Source: Portibacter marinus (lineage in GTDB: Bacteria > Bacteroidota > Bacteroidia > Chitinophagales > Saprospiraceae). Taken from it: 64,000 nucleotides of DNA. Where the stretch lies: the NCBI RefSeq assembly GCF_021533195.1, contig NZ_JAJNKB010000002.1, positions 124,001 to 188,000 of the forward strand, written 5' to 3'. Each line of letters opens with the position of its first letter. The stretch's first letter is position 1. Shown here piece after piece: positions 45,186 through 55,349 of this stretch. The notes below the pieces were generated by a model. The model did not search any database, was not told the origin of the DNA, and saw only the letters and a program-made list of their open reading frames with translations. Position numbers and translations under genes: made by a program.

Positions 45186-45704
45186 TGTATAAACTTTATT
45201 TTTCCCAACTACTTATCGATTGTCTTTGTTTGCAAGCGCATTGAAGGCAAATGAGCTAGAGAACGATAAGAGCTATGTTTTTATGAATTGAGTCCAAATA
45301 TAATTATTCAGAAAGCAAAATGTACATTATAGACGAATCTTTTAGTGCACTTGTCCCTCATTTAGGAGACACCCATTTTCTGCAATAGAATTCTTGATGA
45401 TTTTCTCATCCAGAAGGTCCAATTTGTTCTGAAAAATATTCGTCATTCGAAATACACCATTGACATAAACAAGCTCACCAGGTTGGTAGCCAGTTCGCAT
45501 AGTTGTCAATAAGCTTATTCTGAATTGAGTTTGAATCTAACAACCCTGGTTAAGAGTGATTCTTAAAATCAAGGATTTAATAAGAAATGAAAATCATGTC
45601 ATGTATCGTGTTGGGCAACGATAAGTCTGAAGACCACTTATAAAAAAAGGGAAGCAATTTTGAAATTACTTCCCTTTATAACTTACTAACTCAATCTTTC
45701 AAAT
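45186..45704. other. Intergenic region with a possible small gene and a terminator
   Basis: 519 bases. On the minus strand an ATG at 45500 opens a 52-codon frame to a stop at 45342 (starting MRTGYQPGELVYVNGVF). It could be a small protein or the remnant of a longer gene; I do not claim it as a gene. The terminator of the sigma-factor gene lies at 45642-45677. The rest shows nothing clear. Confidence 0.4.
45642..45677 (-). terminator. Terminator after the ECF sigma factor gene
   Basis: AGGGAAG and AATT on one arm pair with AATT and CTTCCCT on the other around a short loop; the minus strand continues into a T run. Confidence 0.85.
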
Positions 45705-46292
45705 TTATTGAAATACAACTTCTTTATCTCCGATAAGCTTTCTCATATTGATGAGTGCATATCTCATTCTTCCCAATGCTGTATTTATACTAACGCTTGT
45801 CAATGCAGCTATTTCCTTAAAGCTCATATCTGCGTAGTGTCTTAAAATTACAACTTCTTTTTGTTCTGGTGGCAATTGATCCACTAAAGCTCGGATTTTG
45901 CCGTGTGCCTGACTTTTAATCAGTGAATCTTCCATATTTTCATCCGGAGATTCCAGCACATCAAAAATATCAAAGGTTTCAGAAGCTGAAACTTTACTTC
46001 TTCTCTTGCTTCTTCGGAAGTGGTCTACACACATATTGTATGAGATCCGCAGTGCCCATTGAAGAAACTTACCTTCATGGTTATACTTACCTTTTCTAAG
46101 GGTATCGATTATTTTGATGAAAACATCTTGAAAAATATCATCCGCAAGTTCATGGTCCTTGACAAACAAATAAATGGAAGTGTAAATCTTTTGCTTATGG
46201 CGTGTCAATAAAACTTCGAAAGCTTTATCATTACCGTCGAGATACTGTAGAATTAGATCTCTGTCTTCTAGTTTCTGTACATTCATATTCAC
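45705..46292 (-). CDS. ECF-type RNA polymerase sigma factor
   Basis: A 195-residue sigma-70 protein with region 2 (KQKIYTSIYLFVKDHELADD followed by IFQDVFIKI) and region 4 (LPPEQKEVVILRHYADMSFK, an HTH ending NTALGRMRYALINM). Region 3 is missing, as in ECF sigmas. No anti-sigma gene is adjacent, so control must lie elsewhere. It is divergent from uvrA across a 236-base A+T-rich gap. Confidence 0.95.
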   Translation of the reverse strand: MNMNVQKLEDRDLILQYLDGNDKAFEVLLTRHKQKIYTSIYLFVKDHELADDIFQDVFIKIIDTLRKGKYNHEGKFLQWALRISYNMCVDHFRRSKRRSKVSASETFDIFDVLESPDENMEDSLIKSQAHGKIRALVDQLPPEQKEVVILRHYADMSFKEIAALTSVSINTALGRMRYALINMRKLIGDKEVVFQ

Positions 46293-46528
46293 TAAACTTA
46301 TTAAAGTCGGTTAAGGAAATCTTATTTTTTAATTCAGTGTATATGTCTGTATCTTATATGCTAGATTTTAATTTGCAATGATTTTAAGAATGCTCAAATA
46401 TAGATCTTCAATCCTAATATTCAAAAATTCTTCTGCAATTTATCATAAACTTTTTATCAAAGCCATTATTTAATAATGGTTAACAGATTTTTAACGGAAA
46501 TACTACCTTTACCGTTTAACGCCATTCA

Positions 46529-49372
46529 ATGATAAAAGAACACGCAATTACAGAAATTTCAAATAAGGATAATCTAGATTATCAAAAATATATACACATA
46601 AAGGGTGCCAATTCTAACAACCTGAAGAATATTGAGTTGGTCATACCCAAGGAAAAGCTAATAGTCGTAACGGGTTTGAGCGGATCGGGAAAGTCTTCAT
46701 TGATTATGGATACACTGTATGCTGAGGGCCAAAGGAGGTACGTTGAATCCCTTTCTTCTTATGCCAGACAGTTTCTGAATAGAATGAAAAGACCCAAGGT
46801 GGACTTCATCAAAGGAATTTGTCCTGCCATTGCAATCGAGCAAAAAGTAAGTTCTTCAAATGCCAGATCAACGGTTGGAACTTTAACAGAAATTTATGAT
46901 TATTTGAGGCTCCTTTTTGCCAGGATAGGAAAAACAATCTCTCCTATTTCAGGGAATGAAGTTACAAAGCATCAGGTTTCGGATGTTGTTGAGTTCATTA
47001 TGGCGAAACCTGAAGGTTCGAAAATTTCAATTTACATCCCCTTTCAGTCCAAGTATGATGACCGAAATATTAGGACTGAATTAGAAATGTTGTTAAAACG
47101 CGGCTATTCCAGGGTTAATGTAGCAGAAGAACTCCAATACATAGAGGATATCTTGGAACGAGATGAGGAATTAGATCTTAGTGTGGTTTCAGAAGCAGCA
47201 TCGGAGTACAGAATCTTGATCGACAGATTTGCAGTTTCTGATGAAGAAGATAATAAGAAACGGATTGCAGACTCCGTTTTAACAGCGTTTGCTGAAAGTG
47301 AGGGTAACTGTATTGTTCTTGATCATTCGAATCAAGAAGAAGTATTGTACAATAATCGCTTCGAATTGGACGGGATTGAATTCCTGGAACCGACCCATCA
47401 GCTTTTCAATTTCAACAATCCGTATGGCGCTTGTAAAGTCTGTGAAGGCTATGGCAAAATCTTGGGAATTGATCCAAAGAAAGTGATTCCCAATGAGAGT
47501 TTGTCCGTTTATGAAGGGGCGGTAGCTGCCTGGAAAGGGGAGAAGAATGGAATGTGGAGGGACCAATTTGTTAGTGCTGCGCATCTTTTTGATTTTCCCA
47601 TACACCGACCTTACCATAAGCTTTCAAAAGAGGAAAAGAACATTTTATGGAAGGGGAATAATTACGTGATGGGTATCAACGCATTCTTTGAAGAGTTGCA
47701 GGAAAAGACCTATAAAATACAGAATAGGGTCATGTTGGCTCGATATCGTGGCAAAACGACTTGTAATCATTGCGGAGGTGGACGCCTTAGAGAGGAAGCG
47801 TCTTATGTGAAAATCGCTGGGAAGGATATCATGGAAATTGTGGATTTTCCTATTTCTGAGTTAAAAGCATTTTTTGACAGTCTAGAGTTGAGTGACTATG
47901 ACGAGAAGGTAGCCAGGAGAATATTATTTGAGATCAATAATAGGTTGGAAATCATGTTGGATATAGGCTTGGGTTATTTGTCAATGAACAGACTTTCCAA
48001 TACGCTTAGTGGAGGAGAAACACAACGCATCAATTTGACGAGAACCATTGGTAGTAATCTAACAAATTCACTTTATATTTTAGACGAGCCTAGTATTGGA
48101 CTACATCCGAAGGATACAGCTCAGTTGGTCGCTGTCTTGAAGAAGTTGAGGGATTTGGACAATACGGTCATTGTGGTAGAACATGAGGAAGAGGTGATTA
48201 TCAATGCTGACTATATAGTAGATATAGGACCGCTTGCCGGAGTCAATGGAGGTGAAGTGGTATACTCAGGGACATACGATGAATTCAGGCAGGGCGGAAA
48301 TGAATCTTTAACGGCGGCATATCTCAACGGACTTCGAGAAATTGAATTGCCACTGACCAAGCGGAAAGTGGTCAATAAAATACAAGTGGTCGGTGCTCGT
48401 CAACACAATTTAAAGAATATAGATGTAACCATCCCATTAAATGCCATTACGGTGATCACCGGTGTTTCCGGTTCGGGAAAGACCAGCCTGGTCAAACACA
48501 TTGTCTATCCGGCATTAAAGAAGCATTTGGATGAACCGGTAGGTGCCATGTTAGGTGACTATACAGACCTAAAGGGCGATTTGAGTCAGGTCACAGCAGT
48601 TGAAATGATCAATCAAAACCCGATAGGCCGATCGTCCAGGTCTAACCCGGTTACTTATGTGAAGGCTTATGATGCCATTCGAAAGCTATTTGCAGATCAA
48701 CAGGCTTCTAAGATCAAGGGATTGAAGCCAAAGCATTTTTCTTTCAATGTCGAAGGAGGTAGATGTGAGAATTGTAAAGGAGACGGTGAAATAACGGTTG
48801 AAATGCAGTTTTTGGCGGATGTGAAGCTGATTTGTGAAGATTGTAAAGGTCAGAAGTTCAAGCAGGATATTTTAGAAGTGGAGTATAAAGGAAAGAGTAT
48901 TGCTGATGTTCTGGAGTTAACCATTGACGAGGCGGTAGAATTTTTCGAAGAGCATAATGATATCATTAGTAAGATAGGACCGCTACAGGAGGTGGGATTG
49001 GGGTACGTGCAACTGGGTCAATCTTCAAGCACTTTGTCAGGTGGGGAAGCTCAGCGGATCAAGTTGGCATCCTATCTCGGAAAGAGTAATACGTCGGAGA
49101 AAATCTTTTTCATCTTTGATGAGCCTACTACTGGATTACATTTTCATGATATTGAGAAGTTGATGATTGCGATGAATGGTTTGGTGGAGAATGGACATAC
49201 CGTGTTGATCGTGGAGCATAATATGGATGTGATCAAGTGTGCGGATTGGGTGGTGGATTTGGGTCCTGTGGGAGGAAAAGAAGGAGGGTATTTGATATTT
49301 CAGGGAAGGCCAGAGGATTTAGCAGAGGTCGAAGCGAGTTATACCGGGCAGTTTTTGAAGGAGAAGTTTTAG
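46529..49372 (+). CDS. uvrA: Excinuclease ABC subunit UvrA
   Basis: A 947-residue ABC ATPase of nucleotide excision repair. Two Walker A motifs, GLSGSGKS (49-56) and GVSGSGKT (about 645-652), two signatures (LSGGETQRINLTR and LSGGEAQRIKLA), and zinc-binding CxxC pairs (CKVCEGYG, CNHCGGG, CENCKGDG, CEDCKGQ). All expected parts are present and the length is normal. It is followed by the repeat cluster at 49388-49685. Confidence 0.98.
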   Translation: MIKEHAITEISNKDNLDYQKYIHIKGANSNNLKNIELVIPKEKLIVVTGLSGSGKSSLIMDTLYAEGQRRYVESLSSYARQFLNRMKRPKVDFIKGICPAIAIEQKVSSSNARSTVGTLTEIYDYLRLLFARIGKTISPISGNEVTKHQVSDVVEFIMAKPEGSKISIYIPFQSKYDDRNIRTELEMLLKRGYSRVNVAEELQYIEDILERDEELDLSVVSEAASEYRILIDRFAVSDEEDNKKRIADSVLTAFAESEGNCIVLDHSNQEEVLYNNRFELDGIEFLEPTHQLFNFNNPYGACKVCEGYGKILGIDPKKVIPNESLSVYEGAVAAWKGEKNGMWRDQFVSAAHLFDFPIHRPYHKLSKEEKNILWKGNNYVMGINAFFEELQEKTYKIQNRVMLARYRGKTTCNHCGGGRLREEASYVKIAGKDIMEIVDFPISELKAFFDSLELSDYDEKVARRILFEINNRLEIMLDIGLGYLSMNRLSNTLSGGETQRINLTRTIGSNLTNSLYILDEPSIGLHPKDTAQLVAVLKKLRDLDNTVIVVEHEEEVIINADYIVDIGPLAGVNGGEVVYSGTYDEFRQGGNESLTAAYLNGLREIELPLTKRKVVNKIQVVGARQHNLKNIDVTIPLNAITVITGVSGSGKTSLVKHIVYPALKKHLDEPVGAMLGDYTDLKGDLSQVTAVEMINQNPIGRSSRSNPVTYVKAYDAIRKLFADQQASKIKGLKPKHFSFNVEGGRCENCKGDGEITVEMQFLADVKLICEDCKGQKFKQDILEVEYKGKSIADVLELTIDEAVEFFEEHNDIISKIGPLQEVGLGYVQLGQSSSTLSGGEAQRIKLASYLGKSNTSEKIFFIFDEPTTGLHFHDIEKLMIAMNGLVENGHTVLIVEHNMDVIKCADWVVDLGPVGGKEGGYLIFQGRPEDLAEVEASYTGQFLKEKF

Positions 49373-49387
49373 GATTAGGGGTTCGCT

Positions 49388-49685
49388 ATTCCCTTTAAGA
49401 GCTGCAGCCAGGCTTTGCAGCGCAGGTTTCTTAGCATTTCCCTTTAAGAGCTGCCACCAGGCTTTGCAGCGCAGATCTATTATCAATTCCCTTTAAGAGC
49501 TGCCTCCAGGCTTTGCAGCGCAGAAAGCTCTTCAAGGGATGATATGATATGAAAGAAATGGGCTATTCGCTTTTCGCTATTCTTAAGAGCTGCAGCCAGG
49601 CTTTGCAGTGTAGATCTATTAGCATTTCTCTTTAAGAGCTGCCGCCTAGCTTTGCAGCGCAGAAAGCTCTTCAAGGGATGATAGA
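49388..49685. repeat. Cluster of five imperfect hairpin repeats downstream of uvrA
   Basis: Five copies of a unit of about 35 bases (cctttaagagctgc, then ccaggctttgcagcgcag) begin near 49391, 49440, 49489, 49581 and 49628; most steps are about 49 bases. Each unit can fold through GCTGC...TTGCAGC. Copies 3 and 5 share a longer tail (agaaagctcttcaaggga). No cas genes are nearby and the copies differ, so this is not CRISPR. It resembles REP-like or similar non-coding hairpin families. Confidence 0.78.
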
Positions 49686-49804
49686 CAGGGCTTCACAGCT
49701 CATATTTCGCTTTTCGTTATTTTTTAACATACCTACTTTTATCAATTCTGATAGCCCAGGGTGTTATAATTATAAGCACTGGATGATAGTTAGTAGTTAG
49801 TCTA

Positions 49805-49835
49805 TTGTACAAGTAATTATTTATTTCCACCTTTG
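49805..49835 (+). promoter_or_regulatory. Possible promoter of the AsmA-like gene
   Basis: TTG at 49805-49807 and CACCTTTG at 49828-49835 resemble the -33 and -7 elements with a 20-base spacer, but the TA of the -7 is CA. It lies so close to the GTG start that the message would be leaderless. Confidence 0.4.
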
Positions 49836-49839
49836 CTTA

Positions 49840-52800
49840 GTGAAAAAATGGAAAACTGTTAGAAGAGTGAGTATCACGCTGTTGATTCCACTTTTATTTC
49901 TCACCTTGATACTAGGTGTTGGGGACTATTTGATCAATCGATATCTTAACAGTGAGGGGAACACACTTATCAATGAGTTGCTACCCATCAATGGAACTTT
50001 AAGCTTCGAAAAGGTTAGGATTCGCCCGTTCCGAGATATTCCCAATATCTCTCTCAAAGTAGAGAACATCATCTTATCTGATTCACTGATAAATGAACAT
50101 CATCACTATCCAGTCATAATCAAAAGTTTATATTTAAATGCATCACTACCCAGTTTGCGAAAAAGGTACCTTAAAATTAAATCTTTGGAACTGGAAGGAG
50201 TTAATGTAAGTGTCTATGATCGAGTCGATGGCTATTCAAATCTTACATCTATAATTCAGAGCTACTTGCAAAAAGGGACCATGGCGGAAACCATGAACGA
50301 TTGGACGGTAAGCTTTGACCACAGTAAACTCAATATTCAAGATCTGGAAGTCATTAGGATAGACGATATCACAGAACAGCAAGCGCAACTCAGCGTTCAA
50401 GAATTGGCTATTAACAGTACAGAGGTAGATTCATCCTATCAGTTCGATATCGATATCGAAAAATTCAAGACATCGTCGCTCCACGAAAAAATAAAGTCTG
50501 ATATTCCTCTACAGATTGAAAAGGTCAAAGCAGATGTTTTGGTTAAGAAATACTGGACCGAAGCCAGAATATCAAGCATTCAGCTAGACGATGGACAACT
50601 ATATCTTCACACTGACGAAAATAGCGAAACGAACTTCTCGGATATCGTTGGTCTTCTGAAATCTTCCACCAACAGTAATGTTGAAAATGGCATGGATATA
50701 GAACTACATGGTGCTAGTTTGACCATGTCTGATATCAACTTTCTGTTGATAGATCAAATCAGAAATAGACATGTAGAAACAAAGATCGTTGATCTTGAGA
50801 CTGAATTTAATTTGACTCATGATACAACAGCCGTAATCGAACTTCATCTTGACGTCTCACAAGTATCTCCCAACGTAAATAAAGGTTCATTTCTCAAAAA
50901 CAGCATTGTAAAAGGTCAAGTGAATACAGATTATAGAAATAGTTCGGTCGCTCTTACGTCCTCCACATTGAAAATCAACCAGGATACCTTTGAGGTACAA
51001 TCGTTTCTATCATTGGACAACCGGCAACCTACAACATTGACCATTGAAAAAGATGATGCACGCATAGAAAAGGTCAGACCTTTATTAAATGATTACCTTC
51101 AGGCAAGAGTTTCGACCTATGAAGCCAGGGGACCTATTCAAGCCAAGCTTAATCTCGTATTTACTCCAGGTGTGAAAAAAGCCCGTGCCGATCTTCACAT
51201 GAGCGTTAACAATCAGACCTTAGTTATACAAGATGAAGTTTTTGAAAATGCAGTGGCATCAGTCACAATTATAAATGGATTATACGATGATTACCGTCAA
51301 TATTCTGAAAATATAAAGAATACACGTGTACAAATACATCATGTTAGTGGCGTCACACGTGATTTTCATATTACATCAGAAGATGCCTTGATTACTTATA
51401 CACCTGAACAAGGACTTCATTTAAAAGCTAAAGCCGAGGTGTCTGGAAACGCTGCTGTAGGCAGTCAATTTCTGGAGCATGATAGATTTATTTTTCGGAA
51501 TGGTACCTTTTTATTGAAATCGGACATTGATGCGCCTCTAAATAACTTTGAGACTTTATTTTCAGGTACAGATTTGGATCTGAAGATTAGAAATATTGAT
51601 GTGTACAATCCTGCTGGCAACACTTCCTTTCCATTAAATCTTATGTCTTTAAGAAAGACCGGAGATTCTACCACCTTTGCAATTGAAGGTCTGAACTTGG
51701 GAGTCGGCTCACCGATTCAAATTGATGGTGAAGTTATTAATCTGGAGGCAGTCTTGTTTCCAGGCAAAGATGAGCAATTACAAACGCATGCTTCAATAAG
51801 AGCTAATTCACTCAATTGGCAAGGATTGGTTGCAGTTTTTGGGAAAGATGGAATTATCAGTACAACGATAGAAGAAAGCGATAAACTTGCTAAGCGCTCA
51901 ATGAAACAGACCCTATCAGGCATGCAGAAAAGTTTTCGGCCTTCCGTTGAAGTTTTTATTGACACCATAAATTATGGTAGGGAATTTCAATTATATGATT
52001 TTAAAACTGGCCTCAATTTTAAAAATGATAAAACGCTTGTTTTGCAAGAAACAAATTTCGAAATTGAAAATTCTAACGTCATTTTAGATGGAGAGGTAGT
52101 GATTAATCAGCTGGATTATACGAAATTTGACTTTGACATCGCATTGAATAATCTTGACTTTGATGTTCTGATGCCAAAATTTGATTATTTCGGTGTGAAA
52201 GTACTCAGGCAAATCCATGATCAGCCTGACAACCTCACCGTGAAGGCGAAGATATCAGGAGACTTGGATGATATCGAAGGACTTGATCCAGAATCCATAG
52301 ATGCATATATTACCTACGAAAGTTTTTCTGAAAATAAATTTACAGGTAGCCTTTCATTACAAGCTAATCCCTCTACTAAAAATATGGATGTCGTTTTTAG
52401 TCATTCAGGTTTACCTAAAAACATCAATAAACTTCTAGGTTCTGAAGAATATACATTCGATAAAGGATGGTTTACTGCATCATTTGAATTTTCAGATAAT
52501 TACGAATCATTTGCACAAATGCTAGAGGAGTCGAAGAGCAGCCTTTCTATTGCAAACGCTGAGGTAAAAATTAAAAGCCTGGGCGTAACAGTTCCTCTCT
52601 CTCGAATCGAAGTAGCTTCCATTAATAATAATGCCTACTATAATTTATTGATTAGAAGTGATTCATTAGACCATGAATTGACTTTGGATGGAGTAGTGAA
52701 GAATGTCAGGCATTTTGCGTTCAATGACACCGAAGAACCTTATGAAATAGACCTGACTTTGTCTTCTCCAGAATTGGTATGGGAACACCTCAAGCAGGTA

Positions 52801-53736
52801 GCGCTTTACGGGGATTCTAATACTCCTCAAAGTGGCAGATTATTTAAGAAAAGTGTGACCAAAATCTTGCAAGATTTTAATCCGAATGTAAAGTTGCAAA
52901 TCGATAAATTTCTTTATACTGATCAACTGTCTTTTAACGATATTTATGCACATGCCTACATGGAAGATGATATTCTTAGTATAGATAGCGCGAATGTTTA
53001 CTATGGTAACAGCCATATCGAGGCGGATATTGAAATGAACATGGCTTTTGAATATGCACTTCCATTTAAGCTGAATCTAGACCTTACCTACATTGACATT
53101 TCTCATACTTTACGTTACTTTAATTATTTCAATCGTGAAGAACTGCGCAATGCTAAACAAATAGATGGCAAGGTATGGTTAGATCTTGACATGGCAGGTG
53201 AAATAGATCTCAAAAACAATGTCTATGATTATGCAAAGACTGATGCTAACTTGAGGTTTGTTGTTCAAAACCTAGTTGTTGATGACCTGGAAACCATCAA
53301 CGCAATTAGCAGAAAAATAAGGAGAGAAGATCGATTCAGAAAACTTCGGTTTGCTCCAATATCTACTCGTGTGAAAGTGCAGGGTAAAAGAATAGAAGTA
53401 GAACAAACTGAGATCCAATCGAATGCTGCTCAGGCATTTGTGGAAGGAACAATAGACAAAAGTTCACCGGAAGATCTTTGGATCTCTATTCCTATTGATA
53501 ACTTGAAAAAACCAGATTTGGATACCATTCCAAAACAGACAGGTTACGAGGATAGCGGCCTGAAGATCTTTTTGCAATGGATAACGAGCCAATCTGAGGA
53601 TGATGGAAAAGTCAAATTTAGATTAAGTAAAAAGAAATTTTTTCAGGAGAGAAACGAATCAAAAGAATTTAAGGCATATAAGAGAAAGAACCGTAAGGCA
53701 CGTAGAGAACTAAGAAAGTCAGCTGAATCTAATTAA
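49840..53736 (+). CDS. AsmA-family-like long envelope protein
   Basis: A 1298-residue protein with a GTG start, one N-terminal membrane helix (about 12-32), then an AsmA-type opening (ELLPINGTLSFEKVRIRPFR, a DIPNISLKVENI stretch). The long beta-rich body has repeats of strand pairs (for example YTKFDFDIALNNLDFDVLMP) like the bridge-forming AsmA/TamB proteins that carry lipids between membranes. The C-terminus is strongly basic. It is longer than typical AsmA. Function is inferred from the fold class; no partner is next to it. Confidence 0.78.
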   Translation: MKKWKTVRRVSITLLIPLLFLTLILGVGDYLINRYLNSEGNTLINELLPINGTLSFEKVRIRPFRDIPNISLKVENIILSDSLINEHHHYPVIIKSLYLNASLPSLRKRYLKIKSLELEGVNVSVYDRVDGYSNLTSIIQSYLQKGTMAETMNDWTVSFDHSKLNIQDLEVIRIDDITEQQAQLSVQELAINSTEVDSSYQFDIDIEKFKTSSLHEKIKSDIPLQIEKVKADVLVKKYWTEARISSIQLDDGQLYLHTDENSETNFSDIVGLLKSSTNSNVENGMDIELHGASLTMSDINFLLIDQIRNRHVETKIVDLETEFNLTHDTTAVIELHLDVSQVSPNVNKGSFLKNSIVKGQVNTDYRNSSVALTSSTLKINQDTFEVQSFLSLDNRQPTTLTIEKDDARIEKVRPLLNDYLQARVSTYEARGPIQAKLNLVFTPGVKKARADLHMSVNNQTLVIQDEVFENAVASVTIINGLYDDYRQYSENIKNTRVQIHHVSGVTRDFHITSEDALITYTPEQGLHLKAKAEVSGNAAVGSQFLEHDRFIFRNGTFLLKSDIDAPLNNFETLFSGTDLDLKIRNIDVYNPAGNTSFPLNLMSLRKTGDSTTFAIEGLNLGVGSPIQIDGEVINLEAVLFPGKDEQLQTHASIRANSLNWQGLVAVFGKDGIISTTIEESDKLAKRSMKQTLSGMQKSFRPSVEVFIDTINYGREFQLYDFKTGLNFKNDKTLVLQETNFEIENSNVILDGEVVINQLDYTKFDFDIALNNLDFDVLMPKFDYFGVKVLRQIHDQPDNLTVKAKISGDLDDIEGLDPESIDAYITYESFSENKFTGSLSLQANPSTKNMDVVFSHSGLPKNINKLLGSEEYTFDKGWFTASFEFSDNYESFAQMLEESKSSLSIANAEVKIKSLGVTVPLSRIEVASINNNAYYNLLIRSDSLDHELTLDGVVKNVRHFAFNDTEEPYEIDLTLSSPELVWEHLKQVALYGDSNTPQSGRLFKKSVTKILQDFNPNVKLQIDKFLYTDQLSFNDIYAHAYMEDDILSIDSANVYYGNSHIEADIEMNMAFEYALPFKLNLDLTYIDISHTLRYFNYFNREELRNAKQIDGKVWLDLDMAGEIDLKNNVYDYAKTDANLRFVVQNLVVDDLETINAISRKIRREDRFRKLRFAPISTRVKVQGKRIEVEQTEIQSNAAQAFVEGTIDKSSPEDLWISIPIDNLKKPDLDTIPKQTGYEDSGLKIFLQWITSQSEDDGKVKFRLSKKKFFQERNESKEFKAYKRKNRKARRELRKSAESN

Positions 53737-53824
53737 TGCACATTAAAAAAACTCTGTAGCATTATAATAATTAATGATAGAGAATTCAATAGATTCCTAA
53801 AGCTAGGTCAAAACAAATTTTAAC

Positions 53825-54286
53825 ATGAGAAAAATTGGTTTCGGGGGAGGATGCCACTGGTGTACAGAAGCTGTTTTTCAGCATGTTCCTGGCGTGGTCA
53901 ATGTTGAACAGGGCTGGATTGCTTCGGACCCACCTTTTGATGCTTTTTCAGAAGCAGTGATTGTGCATTATGATGATTCGGTTTCACTGGAAAAATTGAC
54001 CCACATCCATCTGGAAACCCACAGTTCTAAAAGCAAACATCCTCTTAGGGAGAAGTACCGATCAGCTATTTATTATTTTAACGAAAAAAGCAAGGAAACT
54101 GCAGAACAATTTATCATGCAAAAAGCTCCTGATGCCATCACCATGCTGCTGCCCTTTCGAAAATTTAAACTCAATAAAGAAACTTATCTCAATTACTTTC
54201 AGAAAAATCCGGAAAATGCATTCTGCCAACGATATATTGAACCAAAGCTGAGAAAGCTATCTGAAATGGAAATGAATTCTCTTTGA
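53825..54286 (+). CDS. msrA: Peptide methionine sulfoxide reductase MsrA-like
   Basis: A 153-residue protein with the MsrA active site GFGGGCHWCTEAVF: catalytic Cys10 and a second Cys13, and Glu15 at the expected position. The Phe of the usual GCFW is His11. GVVNVEQGWIAS and YRSAIYYFNEKSKE are typical. It repairs oxidised methionine. It is shorter than usual at the C-terminus. It could also be an MsrA-like side branch. Confidence 0.82.
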   Translation: MRKIGFGGGCHWCTEAVFQHVPGVVNVEQGWIASDPPFDAFSEAVIVHYDDSVSLEKLTHIHLETHSSKSKHPLREKYRSAIYYFNEKSKETAEQFIMQKAPDAITMLLPFRKFKLNKETYLNYFQKNPENAFCQRYIEPKLRKLSEMEMNSL

Positions 54287-54439
54287 CAAATAATAGGCAT
54301 AAATGAAAAATTCTTAAATAAATTAAAGTCTATTACATCACTAAACACACTATTAATGACATTAAGTAAGATTTAATTCTTGCTTGGTTGCCAATGGCAA
54401 TTACAATAGACAAATACTTAATATATCATCAATTCATAA

Positions 54440-55348
54440 TTATTTAATAACTAGTGATGATCTGCTAAGTGCTCCAAATACTCCTAACATAGGCACGAGA
54501 TTCCCTTCAATAGGAATTATATTTCCAAATGCTTGAGAATATAAATCAGGACTAAAAGGTTGATCTCTAATACTCAGCAAATATCTGTAGTAATCTGGTG
54601 AAAGTGATTCTACCATTAAATTAACCTTCTCAAAACTCATGTAATTTTCTGGTATATAGAACTGAAATCTGTGATTGATAGTTTCGGCTTTTGCAACTGA
54701 CAATAAGGTTGTATTAACTGCTGGTTTCATTTCAAGACAATTATCAGAAACGCATTTCATCAAAAAGTTGAAGGATTCAGATATTTGATTTTTACCAATG
54801 CAAAATATGCGATAAAAGCTTTGTAGACTAGATGGATTTTTAAGATTTAATTCGAAAAGAATAGACAATCTACCTGATCCACTGTTATTATCATCATAGA
54901 GTACGTTTTCTACTTTGGTTAATGAGTCTAAATTTACAATTATTGGCCTTTCTGGAACTTTCTGAATCTTGCTAAAATAATCGTTATTATCTTGTTTTAT
55001 ATTCATTCGAACTTCATCTTTACTTCTTAGTGGGCTATTCAGTTGCACTACATAATTGGGGTTTTCTGTACCAATGAATTCTATTTTTTCAGCAAGTATC
55101 TCTGAAGAATCATTTAGTGAAAATGTAAGGTTAATAGAAGTGTCAAGAAGCAATCCTTCAAAATTATCCGAAAACTTATAGGGATTTTTAAGTTTAAATA
55201 CATTTGCATATATTTTATCGTTACCTTCCTTAGCAATCACATTGATCTTTAAATTATCTGGAATTTCCAGTTCTATTTCCCTATCATTTAATGATTTTTG
55301 GCATCCAGTAACAATGAAAGTGAGTATAACGAAAAAGTAGAATTTCAT
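54440..55348 (-). CDS. DUF4249-type lipoprotein (TonB-receptor partner)
   Basis: A 302-residue lipoprotein with lipobox VTGC (Cys16). The layout, beta-strands of Ig-like spacing without clear motifs and gene order (1 base after the TonB-dependent receptor), fits DUF4249, a family of surface lipoproteins that accompany such receptors. Visually A+T-rich compared with flanking genes. The ligand is unknown. Confidence 0.7.
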   Translation of the reverse strand: MKFYFFVILTFIVTGCQKSLNDREIELEIPDNLKINVIAKEGNDKIYANVFKLKNPYKFSDNFEGLLLDTSINLTFSLNDSSEILAEKIEFIGTENPNYVVQLNSPLRSKDEVRMNIKQDNNDYFSKIQKVPERPIIVNLDSLTKVENVLYDDNNSGSGRLSILFELNLKNPSSLQSFYRIFCIGKNQISESFNFLMKCVSDNCLEMKPAVNTTLLSVAKAETINHRFQFYIPENYMSFEKVNLMVESLSPDYYRYLLSIRDQPFSPDLYSQAFGNIIPIEGNLVPMLGVFGALSRSSLVIK

Positions 55349-55349
55349 G

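Noticed and set aside
49483-49674. 63-codon minus-strand frame through the repeat cluster
   Set aside because: It is coded entirely by the hairpin repeats (LQSLAAALK-like units) and lacks upstream signals; it is best explained by the repeats.
49388-49685. Regularly spaced repeats that could suggest a CRISPR array
   Set aside because: Copies are imperfect, only five, with one irregular step, foldable in themselves and without cas genes; spacers are not unique in the expected way.
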